This document shows positions 12,140 through 23,324 of a stretch of DNA of 64,000 nt, piece by piece. The notes under the pieces are model-generated. The model worked only from the letters and a program-made list of their open reading frames with translations. It searched no databases and was not told where the DNA came from. Origin of the DNA: Neolentinus lepideus HHB14362 ss-1 (lineage: Eukaryota; Basidiomycota; Agaricomycetes; Gloeophyllales; Gloeophyllaceae); assembly GCA_001632425.1 (NCBI GenBank), contig KV425563.1, positions 348,660 through 412,659 of the forward strand, written 5' to 3'. The stretch's first letter is position 1, and each line of letters begins with the position of its first letter. Made by a program: the position numbers and the translations under genes.

Positions 12140-14482
12140 TCAACATTTACGATATATACCTTGACGCATTTCCTCCTCGCTGTTCATATTAGCGTGTCTT
12201 CATGCACGATACGGGCAAGAACAACGTACCGATATTCGAACATGACTTGAGCGGCTATAAAGAGACACACACAAGCTACTCCGAAGAATCGCAGGCCTTG
12301 GCAGTATACCTTGAGAGCATGCTCATGTGATACATCACGCACTCACCTTCCCAAGTCCCAACTACCTGCGAGAGCATGTAAGACATCCCATCTGTTCCGA
12401 TGACGAACCCGACAAGATTGGCCGTCAACATCATCAGGATGTTGAACACAGCGCCTACGGCGCACAGATGACGATACCAAGGCCTGTCAGAATACTGAAA
12501 CATAATCAGTGCCCTGACCACATGCCAACCGGCGGGTATTCCTGACCTGACTGGCTGGGAACAGTTTGCTTGCCATGAGCTCAGGAAGGATGAATAGACT
12601 CGCGAGCCATCCCCAAGTTAAAAGACGGAACGAGAGGTCGTGCCACAGCGCGACGAATGTAAATATTAGCAAGCTCGTGAATGCGACGTTCTTCGTTCCT
12701 CCCAGGGGTATGTGAATATACCTGAAAACGAGCCACTTAAGCACATTGCCTGCAGGCCACTTGGAGGACGGAAGAATGCGATGTACTCCCTACCTAATGA
12801 TCCAGAGATTATAGGAGCGATGCCAGGCTCTCCAGAAACCGAAGGGGGAGTAGTTGTTTGCCATACATCGGACCATGTTCTCTGGTGGGTCGATACCGTC
12901 CACCAATGCCCATAAGCGGAAGAACCTCCACGGCACCAAAAGCTATTAAACACGTCAGAGAGCGTATGGGAAGGGAAATCTTCTCTGCAATGACCTTAAG
13001 CCATACGATGATTAGGTTCCAGAATCCAATCATACTGAGTTCGAAGGGAGAATCTCCTTGCCACGCGTGGTTGTCCTTGATCGCTACGACGTACATGAAA
13101 TGGAGTACGACCTCCATCGTAAGGAGGCAGAAGAGGAACCGGAGACCGTAAGCAGCTACTGAACGTCTCGAAATTGTGATCGGCCGCTGGACCTACGGTT
13201 GGATAACGCATGAATATACCTCCAGAGAACTGAATAATAAGGGACGCACTTGCCACATGAAATCATTGAACGTCATGATGGGACCGCCAATGTACAAAGG
13301 GGGATAGAACACATATGCCAGGTAGTTCGAGTAATTATAAGTGGAGGAGGGATGAAGCGTCGAGGTGCGCAACTTGTAATTTAGTATGGATCCTGTCTTG
13401 GGTCATAGGTCAACACAACGGAATACTCTGATGTTTTAGAGGTAAGAAATGAAAGGACTGACGTCAGGAGGGCCGGCTCCGTTGCAGGCCCAGAAATAGT
13501 CCATGGCGAACGATACAAGCCTTAGCATGGTGATGTTGAATGTGACATGCCATCGAGGATACACGCCTTTGATACCATCCTACAGTAGCCCATGAGTTAT
13601 GGTCCGTCTACTGAGAGTGGCTGCTGCTACGCGCCAGAAATCCCAAAGAAGAATGGACCGTCGCAAATTGATAGCCTTCGTTCATCTCGTTGGCGAACAA
13701 GATAACAACCATAAATGTCCAAGCAAAGATAGGCGTGAGCTTAGACGCTCCGAAGTACTTGGCTATGCAATAGTTGAGGGATATTATGATCAATACTTTG
13801 ACGGCGCTGGAGCCGTGGAGGATAAACAACATCAGAACAGAGAATATCGACAAGAAGGAGATGCGATATGGGGGAGTCAGGGAAGCATGGGATGGTAACC
13901 GATGATTAATGAAATACTCGTGAGTGTACTTCAGTCCGAAGAAGATGGCCGTAAGCAGAGCAAGCCCTGGTATATTGTTTCGGAAAGAGCGATACTGGGT
14001 ATCGCTGTTATCCTACAACATAGCTATTATCGGTATATTGAAACAAGACAGGCCATGTGAAGACCAGCAGAAACTCACGATATCCCGCCCTAGAAGCCAG
14101 CCCCGAGAAAGGCGACGGCTATACAGGTCATAGTTAGGATGGTTGACTATCTCACGCAAGCATTGAGTACCTCCACAAGCTGCAGAATGAGTACAATATA
14201 CACACCAGAGCTCAATTGTATTGGTACCCAGATGAGAATGGGTACGACAACCACGAATACGACTTGGTATAGGATAAATTCAGGAGTCTTCCATCTGGGG
14301 GGAGACCTCCTCGTATTGGATATGTCTTTGCTTGAAGAGGTCGGGGTATCGACAGTCAGACGGATGACACCCTTCGGTTTTCTTGGAGACTCAGCTGAGT
14401 CTACTTGTAAAGCAGATACAGAACGCAGATCTGTGGGCATTTGCAGCGTGACTTCTGCTGACATTCCAGATGTAACTTTCAC
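12140..14482 (-). CDS. GUP1: Gup1-like membrane-bound O-acyltransferase (MBOAT)
   Basis: A multi-exon polytopic membrane protein of the MBOAT family. The N-terminal exon (14482 downward) has a Ser/Thr/Pro-rich cytosolic segment followed by [20 protein letters not shown], the first membrane span typical of Gup1. Internal exons show [35 protein letters not shown] and [11 protein letters not shown], then [18 protein letters not shown] with the conserved MBOAT His. The sequence continues [18 protein letters not shown] and [19 protein letters not shown]. The tail [12 protein letters not shown] is reached through a last intron whose donor is GTACGT and whose acceptor is AACAG; reading through instead would give a different, unconserved ending at 12184. 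In yeast Gup1 acts in the ER and remodels GPI-anchor lipids by adding a long acyl chain. The upstream CK2 beta gene is divergent, 502 bp away. Confidence 0.95.
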
Positions 14483-14984
14483 CGCATCTAGTCAACCGGG
14501 TGTGGGAAATACAGCCTGCCAAGTCCGGGTCTTCCTCGTCGTAGATGTGTATGTAGGGATGATGAAGGTCGTGATATTGCTTCGTGTGTCGCAGACGAGT
14601 ACAAGCAGTATATGGAATAATAATGCGGGTATATAATTACTAACTAGTTACATAAACTCTGAATCGTAACCGGAAATACTTGCGCCTCTCAGTCGTGTGC
14701 CACTATCATTGATAGCATTGTCAGAAGATAGATCGCACATCAATAGTTTGGATGCGCCCAGGCTTCTGTAGATAAAGCGGAGTCCAACAGTGACCGGGGT
14801 AATATAATATTTGCGGTAGCGGAAATGTTAAATAACTCAATTCATATTTAGTAACCGCTGTTAACCACGGCAATGCTGCAGGCCGCACTTCGACACCGAC
14901 TCCCTCAGCGTTTCCTTCGCGCGTCTATACTAGAGTCAGTTACTGACTAGTGGGCTGGCCTTGTTGACTCCTTGACTGATTACA
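14483..14984. promoter_or_regulatory. Divergent spacer between GUP1 and CK2 beta
   Basis: 502 bp separate the two start codons. No coding potential was seen; it presumably holds both promoters. I could not identify a convincing TATA box or factor site. Confidence 0.4.
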
Positions 14985-16090
14985 ATGCTTCGACGTGCAG
15001 TGGAAGAACTATCGACAGGTTCGGATTCAGATTACTCGAAGTACGTGCCGATTCAACCTTGCGTGATATGGAGGTGCTCAACGACAGCGTAGTACGGTGG
15101 GCCTGTCAATCGTCGGATCTTATGGACATGCTCTGAATTAACATGCACGAGCAGTGGATATCATGGTTCTTGTCGTCCAAAGGCAACGAATATTTCTGCG
15201 AGGTCGAAGAGGACTACATTCTTGATCGATTCAATCTCACGGGCTTGAACACGGAGGTGACAAACTACTCTCAGGCTCTCGACTTGATCACAGACAATCT
15301 GGGTGAGTCCCATCATCGACAGAATGTTAATTTCGATGTAACCTCATGAGACAGATGACGATATCCAAGATGAACTTCGAGGATCATTAGACGTGCAGGC
15401 ACGGCTGCTCTATGGCCTCATCCACGCACGGTGGATTGTGACTGCAAGGGGCCTCGCAAAGATGGTATGAACCATGTCATCAGCATCGTTGTCCAACCAG
15501 ACTGACCGACTCATATCCTCTCGCAGCTCGAGAAATACAAGAAAGCGGACTTTGGTCGTTGTCCCCGCATCCTCTGCCAATCGCAACCACTTCTCCCTGT
15601 TGGGCTGACCGACATTCCCTACGAGAAGTCCGTCAAACTCTACTGCCCGCGTTGTGAAGACCTTTACTCGCCCAAGTCCTCCCGGCACGGCTCCATCGAC
15701 GGCGCGTACTTTGGCACATCGTTTCCACACCTCCTCTTTCTCGTTTACCCGCACCTAATTCCGCCGAAGAGTGGTCCTCCCGACATCACAGCTGGTGCGT
15801 CTAGCGAAGGGCGCAGAGTCGCCCCGGGTCGAAGAGCGCGTGAGGAGCTCGAAGGCAGCGTCACGGAAGGCGTTGGGGAGGGTGTTAGCACCGCAGCGGC
15901 TGCGCTGAAGGCTGATAGGTATCGGCCCAAGATATTCGGCTTCCAGGTGAACGAGATCGCTAAGCTGCAGAGATGGCAGGAAGCTATCCGAGATAGGTTA
16001 ATACAATCCAATCATGCTCTATCCTGTCTGCTGACATATATAATTATCCTTCCCAGGCAAGTGGCCCGATTGGAGGACCTCGATGTATAA
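14985..16090 (+). CDS. CKB1: Casein kinase II regulatory subunit beta
   Basis: Five exons (14985-15044, 15155-15302, 15355-15464, 15527-15996, 16057-16090) total 822 nt, a 273-residue protein. CK2 beta dimerises through a zinc finger and organises the CK2 holoenzyme. The sequence runs [40 protein letters not shown], an [13 protein letters not shown] helix, then the zinc finger: [11 protein letters not shown] with two Cys and [10 protein letters not shown] with the second pair. [19 protein letters not shown] and [10 protein letters not shown] complete the core. A basic, Ala/Gly-rich linker follows, then [20 protein letters not shown]. Exon 1 ends at the codon for Tyr before WISWF, which needs a weak GTGCCG donor but restores the conserved join. 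The stop is 201 bp from the convergent aldehyde dehydrogenase stop. Confidence 0.96.
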
Positions 16091-16291
16091 GTTACCCCGC
16101 TGTATTGCTATTTTTTTTGTCTTTTGAATGTCGAGTGGTCTCATTGTCGCTCTCGCTCGGATTAAGCAGTTAAAGGTAAGGAATACTAGGTACATTGCTA
16201 CTCTTACCAACAAAGGGGCATACACTGACGATTATAATTAGGCGTTAATCAACAAGATGTTACCATATGTTCAGATCTTCAGCCCTTCCAT

Positions 16292-18913
16292 TCAATACCT
16301 GACGGTCTTGTTCCGGTAGGTGACATGGGAGGAGGTGTACTCATGCAAGCCGAGCTTCCCGTTCTCGACTCCGAACCCGGACATCTGTCATGATCATGAT
16401 TAGTGTCGATTCTCGGGTCTCGAACTGTAGGAATTTATACCCACTTTGTGCCCAGCAAATGGAGCTGCTGGGTGGATGTAAGGGAAGTCGTTTATCCAAA
16501 CTGTTGGGCAGATTCGTCAGAGATAAGAGGAGAGACGCAAAACAAGCAACGACCGGACCTGTCCCAACGTCGAGCTTGAGACTAATCCGGTTGGCCCTTT
16601 CCATGTCATTGGTCCATATTGTTGCCGCTAAGCCGTATTCAGTATCATCTACAGTTCGTTTGGGTTAGCATCGTCCCCGGGTGTGCGTGAATTACGCACT
16701 TGCTCGTCGGATGACCTCGTCCTCATCCCGCCATTTCATGATGGGAATGATTGGACCGAATGCTGAAAGTCACATTAGCCTTCGTTAATGTGTCATCGGA
16801 CGAACGCTACAGGGCTTACGTTCTTCCCGAACGATTTTTGACTCGTCTGGAGGATTATCAACGATGGTGATTGGGATGAAGTACCCTGGACTGTTAGGAT
16901 CGACTTCCCCGCCTACCGCGAACGTGTAGCCATTTGCCTTGCAGTCGGCGATGAAACCTCTGAACGACAACAAAATCAGCGCTTCATTCACAGTTTGATG
17001 TAATCGGCTTCGACCGTCAGCGTACTTGACTTTCTCATATTGCATAGGGTTTTGTATCGGCCCAACCATCGTGGCTGGATCTAGTCCATCCCCGACTTTC
17101 GCCGTTCGGGCAATGGCCACAAGCTCATCTCGAAGCTCATCATAGATCTTCTCATGAATATAGACACGTTTAGCCGCCTATACTCTCACTGAGTAAGCAC
17201 AGTTCATATCTCTGGAGGTCCATCCGGTCCACTTACAGCGCACAGCTGACCCGCGTTGTTGAACATGCATCGGAATAGGTCCCTGATATATCACTCTCAT
17301 GGTCAGCACAGTCTAGTAATTATAGCGAAGGTACTTACAAAGCGACTGCCTTCGGGGTCACGTCGGGCATGACAATTGCGGGGTCATTACCGCCGAGCTC
17401 CATGGTCACCCGCTTGAGGCTGCCAGCCGCGCTCTGCAGGACAAGCTTTCCCGTCGCGGTCGAGCCGGTGAACGCTACTTTAGCTATCTTGGGGTGGCCT
17501 GTTAGCCATGGGCCCCTGCACAACGCAACATTAACGGTCCGTGATTTCTCCAAGATTACCTGTGTATGGAAAACTCTCACATATCGTCATCGCCATTTAA
17601 GCAGGAGAGAACGCCGGGAGGCAGGACCTGCTGTGCGAGCTCGACTATCTTGAGTGCGCAGAGTGGCGTGTATGGCGAGGGTTTCACGATCACGGTGTTC
17701 CCGGCCACAAGAGCCGGTGCAATCTGCACGTTTCGCGGGCAGAAGGTTCAATATATCTGGACCGGACTAGGGATTCTTGCGCAGATCATGGACTCACCTT
17801 CCAGATCAGAAGCATGACCGGGAAGCTACGAAATAAACTAAATACTAAATTGAGAACCAAGTGGAGAGGCTAGGCTCACTTCCAAGGGATAATCGCCGCT
17901 ACCTAAGGGACAAGTCGTCACGAACACTGATCCACCTTAATGAAATAGTACGTACGACTCCAAGAGGCATGTGGCGCACAATCGCGACCCGTTCGTTGTC
18001 ATCCAAGACTGTCTCTTCAGGCAAGGACATTTCCGACATGCCATAGCACCATATCTCGGCGCCTGCAAGTTCCCAGCCGCTGTGCCCACAGTCAAAGATC
18101 AGCCGTCAATTCATCATCGTTCCATCAAATCACGAAACGCAAGGGGCGTACGCATGTGTGTCAATCGGTTTGCCCTGTTCCTTAGTCAAGAGGATTTTGA
18201 AATCCTGCATGAACTGGCCGATGAGCTGACCGAGATTGCGCACGGCAGCTTGGCGGTGCTCGATGGGCGTCGCGGCCCATGAAGGGAAGGCGGCCAAGGC
18301 AGAATCGGTGGTCTCGTCGAGTTGGGCACGGTTAGCGACGGGTACGGAGGCGAGGAGTAGCTTGTTGGCTGGGTTGAGGATCGTGTGGTGTCTATCGGAC
18401 GTGACCTTTTGGCCGTTGATGATGTGGCGGCTGCGTATAGGGTCAGCAGTGAGTCAACACGGTATGACGAACGACGACGTACAAGTCGTCGGTGAAGGAC
18501 ACGGGCGTAAATTTGAAGACTTCCTCTGGCTGGGGTGTTGGTGTACATCTCGACGCGTTTGAGGTGGGTTTGAGGTTACCGCTCTTCCTGCTTCGTAGCG
18601 TACTGGTACTTGACTTGGGCGTCAGGATGCCGTTGCCCCCATTTGGTTCGGGCTGCAGGTTACCACTTGACTTGTTCTGCGGGCTACCATTCTTTCTCGC
18701 CCGCCATCTACCACTTGACTTGGGCTTCAGCGTGCTGTTTGTCGTGCCGTTTGATTGACCGTTGCCGTTTCCATTGATATGGCCGTTAGCCTGTCTATTC
18801 AAACGACTGTTTGCTTGGCCGTTCTGCGAGACATTAGCCTTCCCACTCGGTGTCCTGGTCTCGCCGTTGGGGTGGCCATTCAAAGCATTCGGTGTCGCAC
18901 TGACTTTGATCAT
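16292..18913 (-). CDS. Aldehyde dehydrogenase (NAD(P)+) with Asn/Gly-rich N-terminal extension
   Basis: A multi-exon ALDH-superfamily enzyme. Core motifs in order: [66 protein letters not shown] with the general-base Glu, NNAGQLCA with the nucleophilic Cys, [49 protein letters not shown] and a last exon [19 protein letters not shown]. It oxidises an aldehyde to the acid; the substrate is not evident. Before the catalytic domain lie about 140 residues dominated by Asn, Gly, Ser, Lys, Pro and Gln (for example [18 protein letters not shown] and repeated LKPKSSG/LTPKSS-type blocks), not part of the ALDH fold. The start at 18913 (MIKVSATPN) is preferred over 18955 because a TATA box sits at 18966-18971, too close to allow transcription from the earlier ATG. 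Confidence 0.94.
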
Positions 18914-18965
18914 GGTGTGACAGAGAGGAGAGGAGAAGATTAAGGAACGTAACACGTCCTGTACA

Positions 18966-18971
18966 TTTATA
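18966..18971 (-). promoter_or_regulatory. TATA box of the aldehyde dehydrogenase gene
   Basis: Minus-strand TATAAA (context gttataaatg) lies 53 bp upstream of the ATG at 18913. The spacing fits a transcription start near 18940 and argues against translation from the in-frame ATG at 18955. Confidence 0.5.
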
Positions 18972-21900
18972 ACTCTGCGATACTTCGGGCGCTAAGCGAT
19001 CAGCACATCTCAATCGAAGCGCCTCGTCCGAATCTAAAGGAGTCTGTACCCGGACTTGACGTCAGCTGCTATGTGTACTATCTGCACCTTTGTAACTGGG
19101 GAAACGAAATTTCCACCGCTGTGGTCCATGGCTGTTGTCAGATAGCCGTCCGTCAGCATGCTTGCGGGTCCTGCGCGAATGTCGGATACCATTTATGACG
19201 GTCTGTTCGCACACCAACGTTTTGCGCGGCTGACTTGGCGTTCAGTATCCTCGAGCGGGCCGCCAACGTTGCAAAATTTATTAGCTTCCGCAATCGGGGC
19301 GCTCGCTTGATCAGCGGAGCCGATGCTCAGCACGATTCACTATAAACATTAGATTCGTTCTTATGGGTTGTAGCAGGTCGGGGACAGATCCGCGAGTTCG
19401 CTTCTGCGTATCCAGGACCCAAGATTTAGCAAGGTACCATGCAAGGGCAATCTAAAGCAATCGAATAGGATGTGTTTCGAGAAGTCAGCCCTTCGACCAG
19501 AGAAGATTATGGCTGGTCTCGGCATGGTGGAGCTTGAAACACTTCTCCAGGTCGCTAATCGAGGAGATGGCAACGCACATGCATCTGCGAGGAATTAGCC
19601 TCCGCGTGCAATCTCTCGAAGCGTAGCGCAACAGTCGCAACAGTCGCAACAACCGACGGCCTAAACACTCCACCTACGCTTGTGTCCAGCTGGGTCCCTT
19701 TCGATTCTCCCCGGCTACGTCGCCACGAGACAGTCGAATCGCTGTTGAGTTTGGCAAACAGCTGCAGGATCTCTAGATTAAGACAACTTTTTAGCTTGCC
19801 TCGAGGTGTCTAATGCGTCTTGTGTATCATATTATATCTTCTCCGATGCAATCACCCCGTCGAATCCAATAGTACACCAGAAACCCCGAAACGGCGAACC
19901 TGTCCTGCTCATTGTCATTCATACTCATTGTCATTCCTTACTTATAGTGCTAGTAGTCACTGACAGTATCAGTTATATGGACGTCCTTGTCGATGCCGGT
20001 ACCTTTCCCGGTGTTTCCCAGTGTTTCCCAGTGCCTCCTTTCGGATGTTACCATCTTGCGGTCACTATACCTTACGCGTTGTATGATGAATCTTTCCTGG
20101 TCAGGAACGATCGTCTTCGACTGCGGCTAGGAACGCTTTTACGGGTCCGAAAAGACGTCCACAGTTTCTCGTCTTCTTCGGATATTTCTGACAAGTACTG
20201 TTCACGAAACTTACCGCCAACGCCTTACGCAGGATTATTGACCATCTCAAGCCCCGCATACCTTACAAACGGGATTTTGAGCCTATGACAGCTCAACCAT
20301 CGGCATCGGTGGTCATTTGGGAAATATACCCTCGACGGCCTTCTCCACTCCTGAAAATAGCAGTCTTCCCTTTGAGGGCGACAGCGCGGCGACATTAGTG
20401 CGGCCGGAGGCGCTCTTCACATCTGAGGTAGGCGTCATTGTCGATGCCAGCTCCTTCCAGATTGCGCCTCCAAGTCGAGCCCAACCTCAGACCCGGATTT
20501 GTGCGTCTCAGGCTCACCCTAGAGAACCGAACTGCGCGACTTCGCCGCTTACCGTGGTCGCAAAAAGTGTATGTCGGCTCCTGACAACTACTACTCCCGA
20601 ACCTGTAGACGCAGGCTAGTCCGATGTAGGTCCCGCACTTACAGCGTCATGATGTACGTACCAATTATTGTTCGGCTATAGAAATTTCTTGTCGCCTCCC
20701 CTGTTCGCTTCAACATAACTGCGCGAGCAAGATTACCCTTCTGACGCTCGGGGAGGAAGACAGTGTCGCACGGAGGCGATTATCTTGCATTGCGTGTACT
20801 GGACCTTTCGAAACACTGTCAGGAGGTTCCCTATATCCCACAAGCTCATTATTTCGTATATTGTGCCCATGGCGAGCATTTTGTTTGCCCGTCCTGTGTG
20901 GTAGACTTGCAGGCGTGTCTACCCAATGAGACCGAGTACTAGGCGAGCGACGGGTCTCATAGGGAGACTTGTCTAGTCTTCGTAGTCTTTCGCACACCAG
21001 CCGACACCCGCGGCTTGAATGACGGGTTTTTCAGACCCGTGCCTGCCACGGGTGCGGTATTGCTCTAAGTAGTAGCTGATGGTCACCTCCACCCATCCCT
21101 AATCATTGAGAGCTCTTCCGAGCATCAGGGACATGAGCGCTATCCACTGGGCACACAATCATTGGTAGCGACTCCCTCTGGAGTAACTCAATATTTCAGC
21201 CTAATGAATTCAGCGAGGTGACAGTGATAATATGCTTATCTTCTCCATTTCTGGGGCCATGAGAAGAGGCATCCAGAACGATATGGTTTTACCAAGACCT
21301 AGGTGACTGCAATGGTCACAAGATCCTTCTTCGCTCTCGGATGGCCCGTGCAGCTGTGACCTGGAACGGTCATGCACATTTGTTAAATTTTGGTTTGTCA
21401 AGCTTGCAAATTCTCTTGGTGGTCCATTTGCTGGATTATGAGGAAGTCATCGAGTGTATGCCAGGACCATTAGTGATTAGCAACAGTCGAGACAGTCACA
21501 TTCGTCACGCCGAAATTGCATCCGTTTAGGGTGAGCCACGTGCCCTCGTATTAGAAGGACGGATGGTTTTAGCAGTATACCCAGGTGGCCGTCTTGATTG
21601 CCATGTTCCACGCTTAAGTATGCGGTTTACGAGACCGGCGGTCTTCACGAAACTGGTACAGCGATTTCCTTGTGCTCAGGGGTACCCGTTGTGAGTCTCC
21701 CACTGCATCAAATTTCAGGGGCTCTCGCGACGATCTTTCTCACTCTCAGGACAGGACGGATGTCCGAGGTGATTATCCTAGCTTGCGGGTCCCACTCTTC
21801 TGTGGGTAACCTTACGCAGGCAAACGCTGGGGTCTGCTATCTGTCATTACCAAGGAGTTGTGTTATTTACGACCTTCGATTATCAGTGCACCACAGGGCA

Positions 21901-23324
21901 TTCCGTCTTGTCCACTCCCAGGAACGGAATGAGCATCTTGCAAACTACATTTCACTCAAGCTGCAGTGGCGGGAGGGCTGCGAATCTGCGACCGCGGCCC
22001 GCAATTACACAACTTCTACGGACTAATCTACCGGGCGCCACAACCACCGGCGGCGTGTTTGTACAGGCAAAGTAAGGCTACTGACTACTGCAATATTACT
22101 TCTACATGCCAAGACCCAGCGAACTTCCACTGGGAAGACTAGGACTTACCCGGCGCCACAACGACCGGTGCTTCTGGCAAATAATATTCGAACTTCGCGC
22201 ATTAACAGTACTCTCGCTCCACTAGACTTGGTTCCGATGGCTGCCGGACATCATCATCTTCTCGTCTACGCTGCCGGCAATATGTCCTTTTCGCACTATC
22301 TGCCTACAAGCGTTCATCCTTATCATATTCGACCTTGACCCTGCAAGAGTGGCAGCGTATTCTATTATTCTGAGAGACCTCTTTGCTTTGACTGTCATGT
22401 AGCTCACAGCCACGAGAAGTCTAACGGCACCGACGGGTACCCAGGATCACAGAGATCTCTCAATCATGCACAAGCTCGGAAGCATCGGTGACGTCGTCTT
22501 CTTATGCGTCTTTTTGACCGGATCCCCGCAGGTCTTGTTCGTGACCTGGAATGTAACTGAAATGTCGCGAACTTGGATTCGGTTCCAGTTCCGGGAAATG
22601 TATCTTCTACCTTGTCTCTGATAAGCATGCGATATTTTAATCGGTGGTGGTATCGCCTGGAAAGGAGGTTTCCGGAACTATCGACCCGAAATTCGACAAT
22701 CTCACAGCTATTAGTGCTAACTCTGGAGAGAAAGTCATATTACATGCCCATTCTCTGCCAATGGTGCCAAGAGACAAACAAGCATTGATATCGATGGCGC
22801 GATTTATCGTCACGAGTGCCAGTAATACAGGTGGCACTGAAGTCGATGTATCAATTTCCGGCATAGACAAAGTTCAAAGTTCTGCTCGAACGTAAGCATG
22901 AGAGCGCTCCTCCGATCTAGAATGACATGTCTTTAGAGTCTGACTTAGCTGATTGCGGGGTGTTCGCAGCAGTGGAAGCAGTCATGCATGAACGTAAAGA
23001 CTCTAGTGACGGCCGCTCAGTGCGATCCACGGATGCTAGCACGATTACTCGTCCGGCCATGATAATGCTTGTACGGATATGTGGATTCCATGAACTGACC
23101 AGTTAGTGGAAGGATAGTGCCACTGCTAAGTGGTATGTCCTTCTATCACTGCATGCGAATGTCCTCGGATCCGTTGGAAATGTGGAGTGAAGGAATCGGG
23201 ATAAATGGCACCACTCCCAGCAAGACTTCCTTAGGGGTCCGCGGACACCACAGCAAGCATATATTACAATGCAGTTGATGGATACAGTAGGGTGTACAGC
23301 AAAGGAGTCTAAATAGCGGGCAAA
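18972..23324. other. Gene-poor, probably decayed interval
   Basis: About 4.3 kb with only short, isolated open frames. Small local duplications are visible: tandem repeats near 19629, 19910 and 20008, and a repeated GGCGCCACAAC-containing segment at about 22030 and 22150. A protein-like frame at 22644-22895 may be a gene relic but could not be assigned or extended. Nothing here supports an intact gene. Confidence 0.45.

Noticed and set aside
12184..12240. Alternative unspliced C-terminus of GUP1 ending at 12184
   Set aside because: Splicing the last intron yields the conserved [12 protein letters not shown] ending; the unspliced tail is not like the family.
19806..20288. 160-codon open frame on the plus strand
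   Set aside because: Contains local direct repeats and no domain; no intron joins extend it. Treated as decayed or random sequence.
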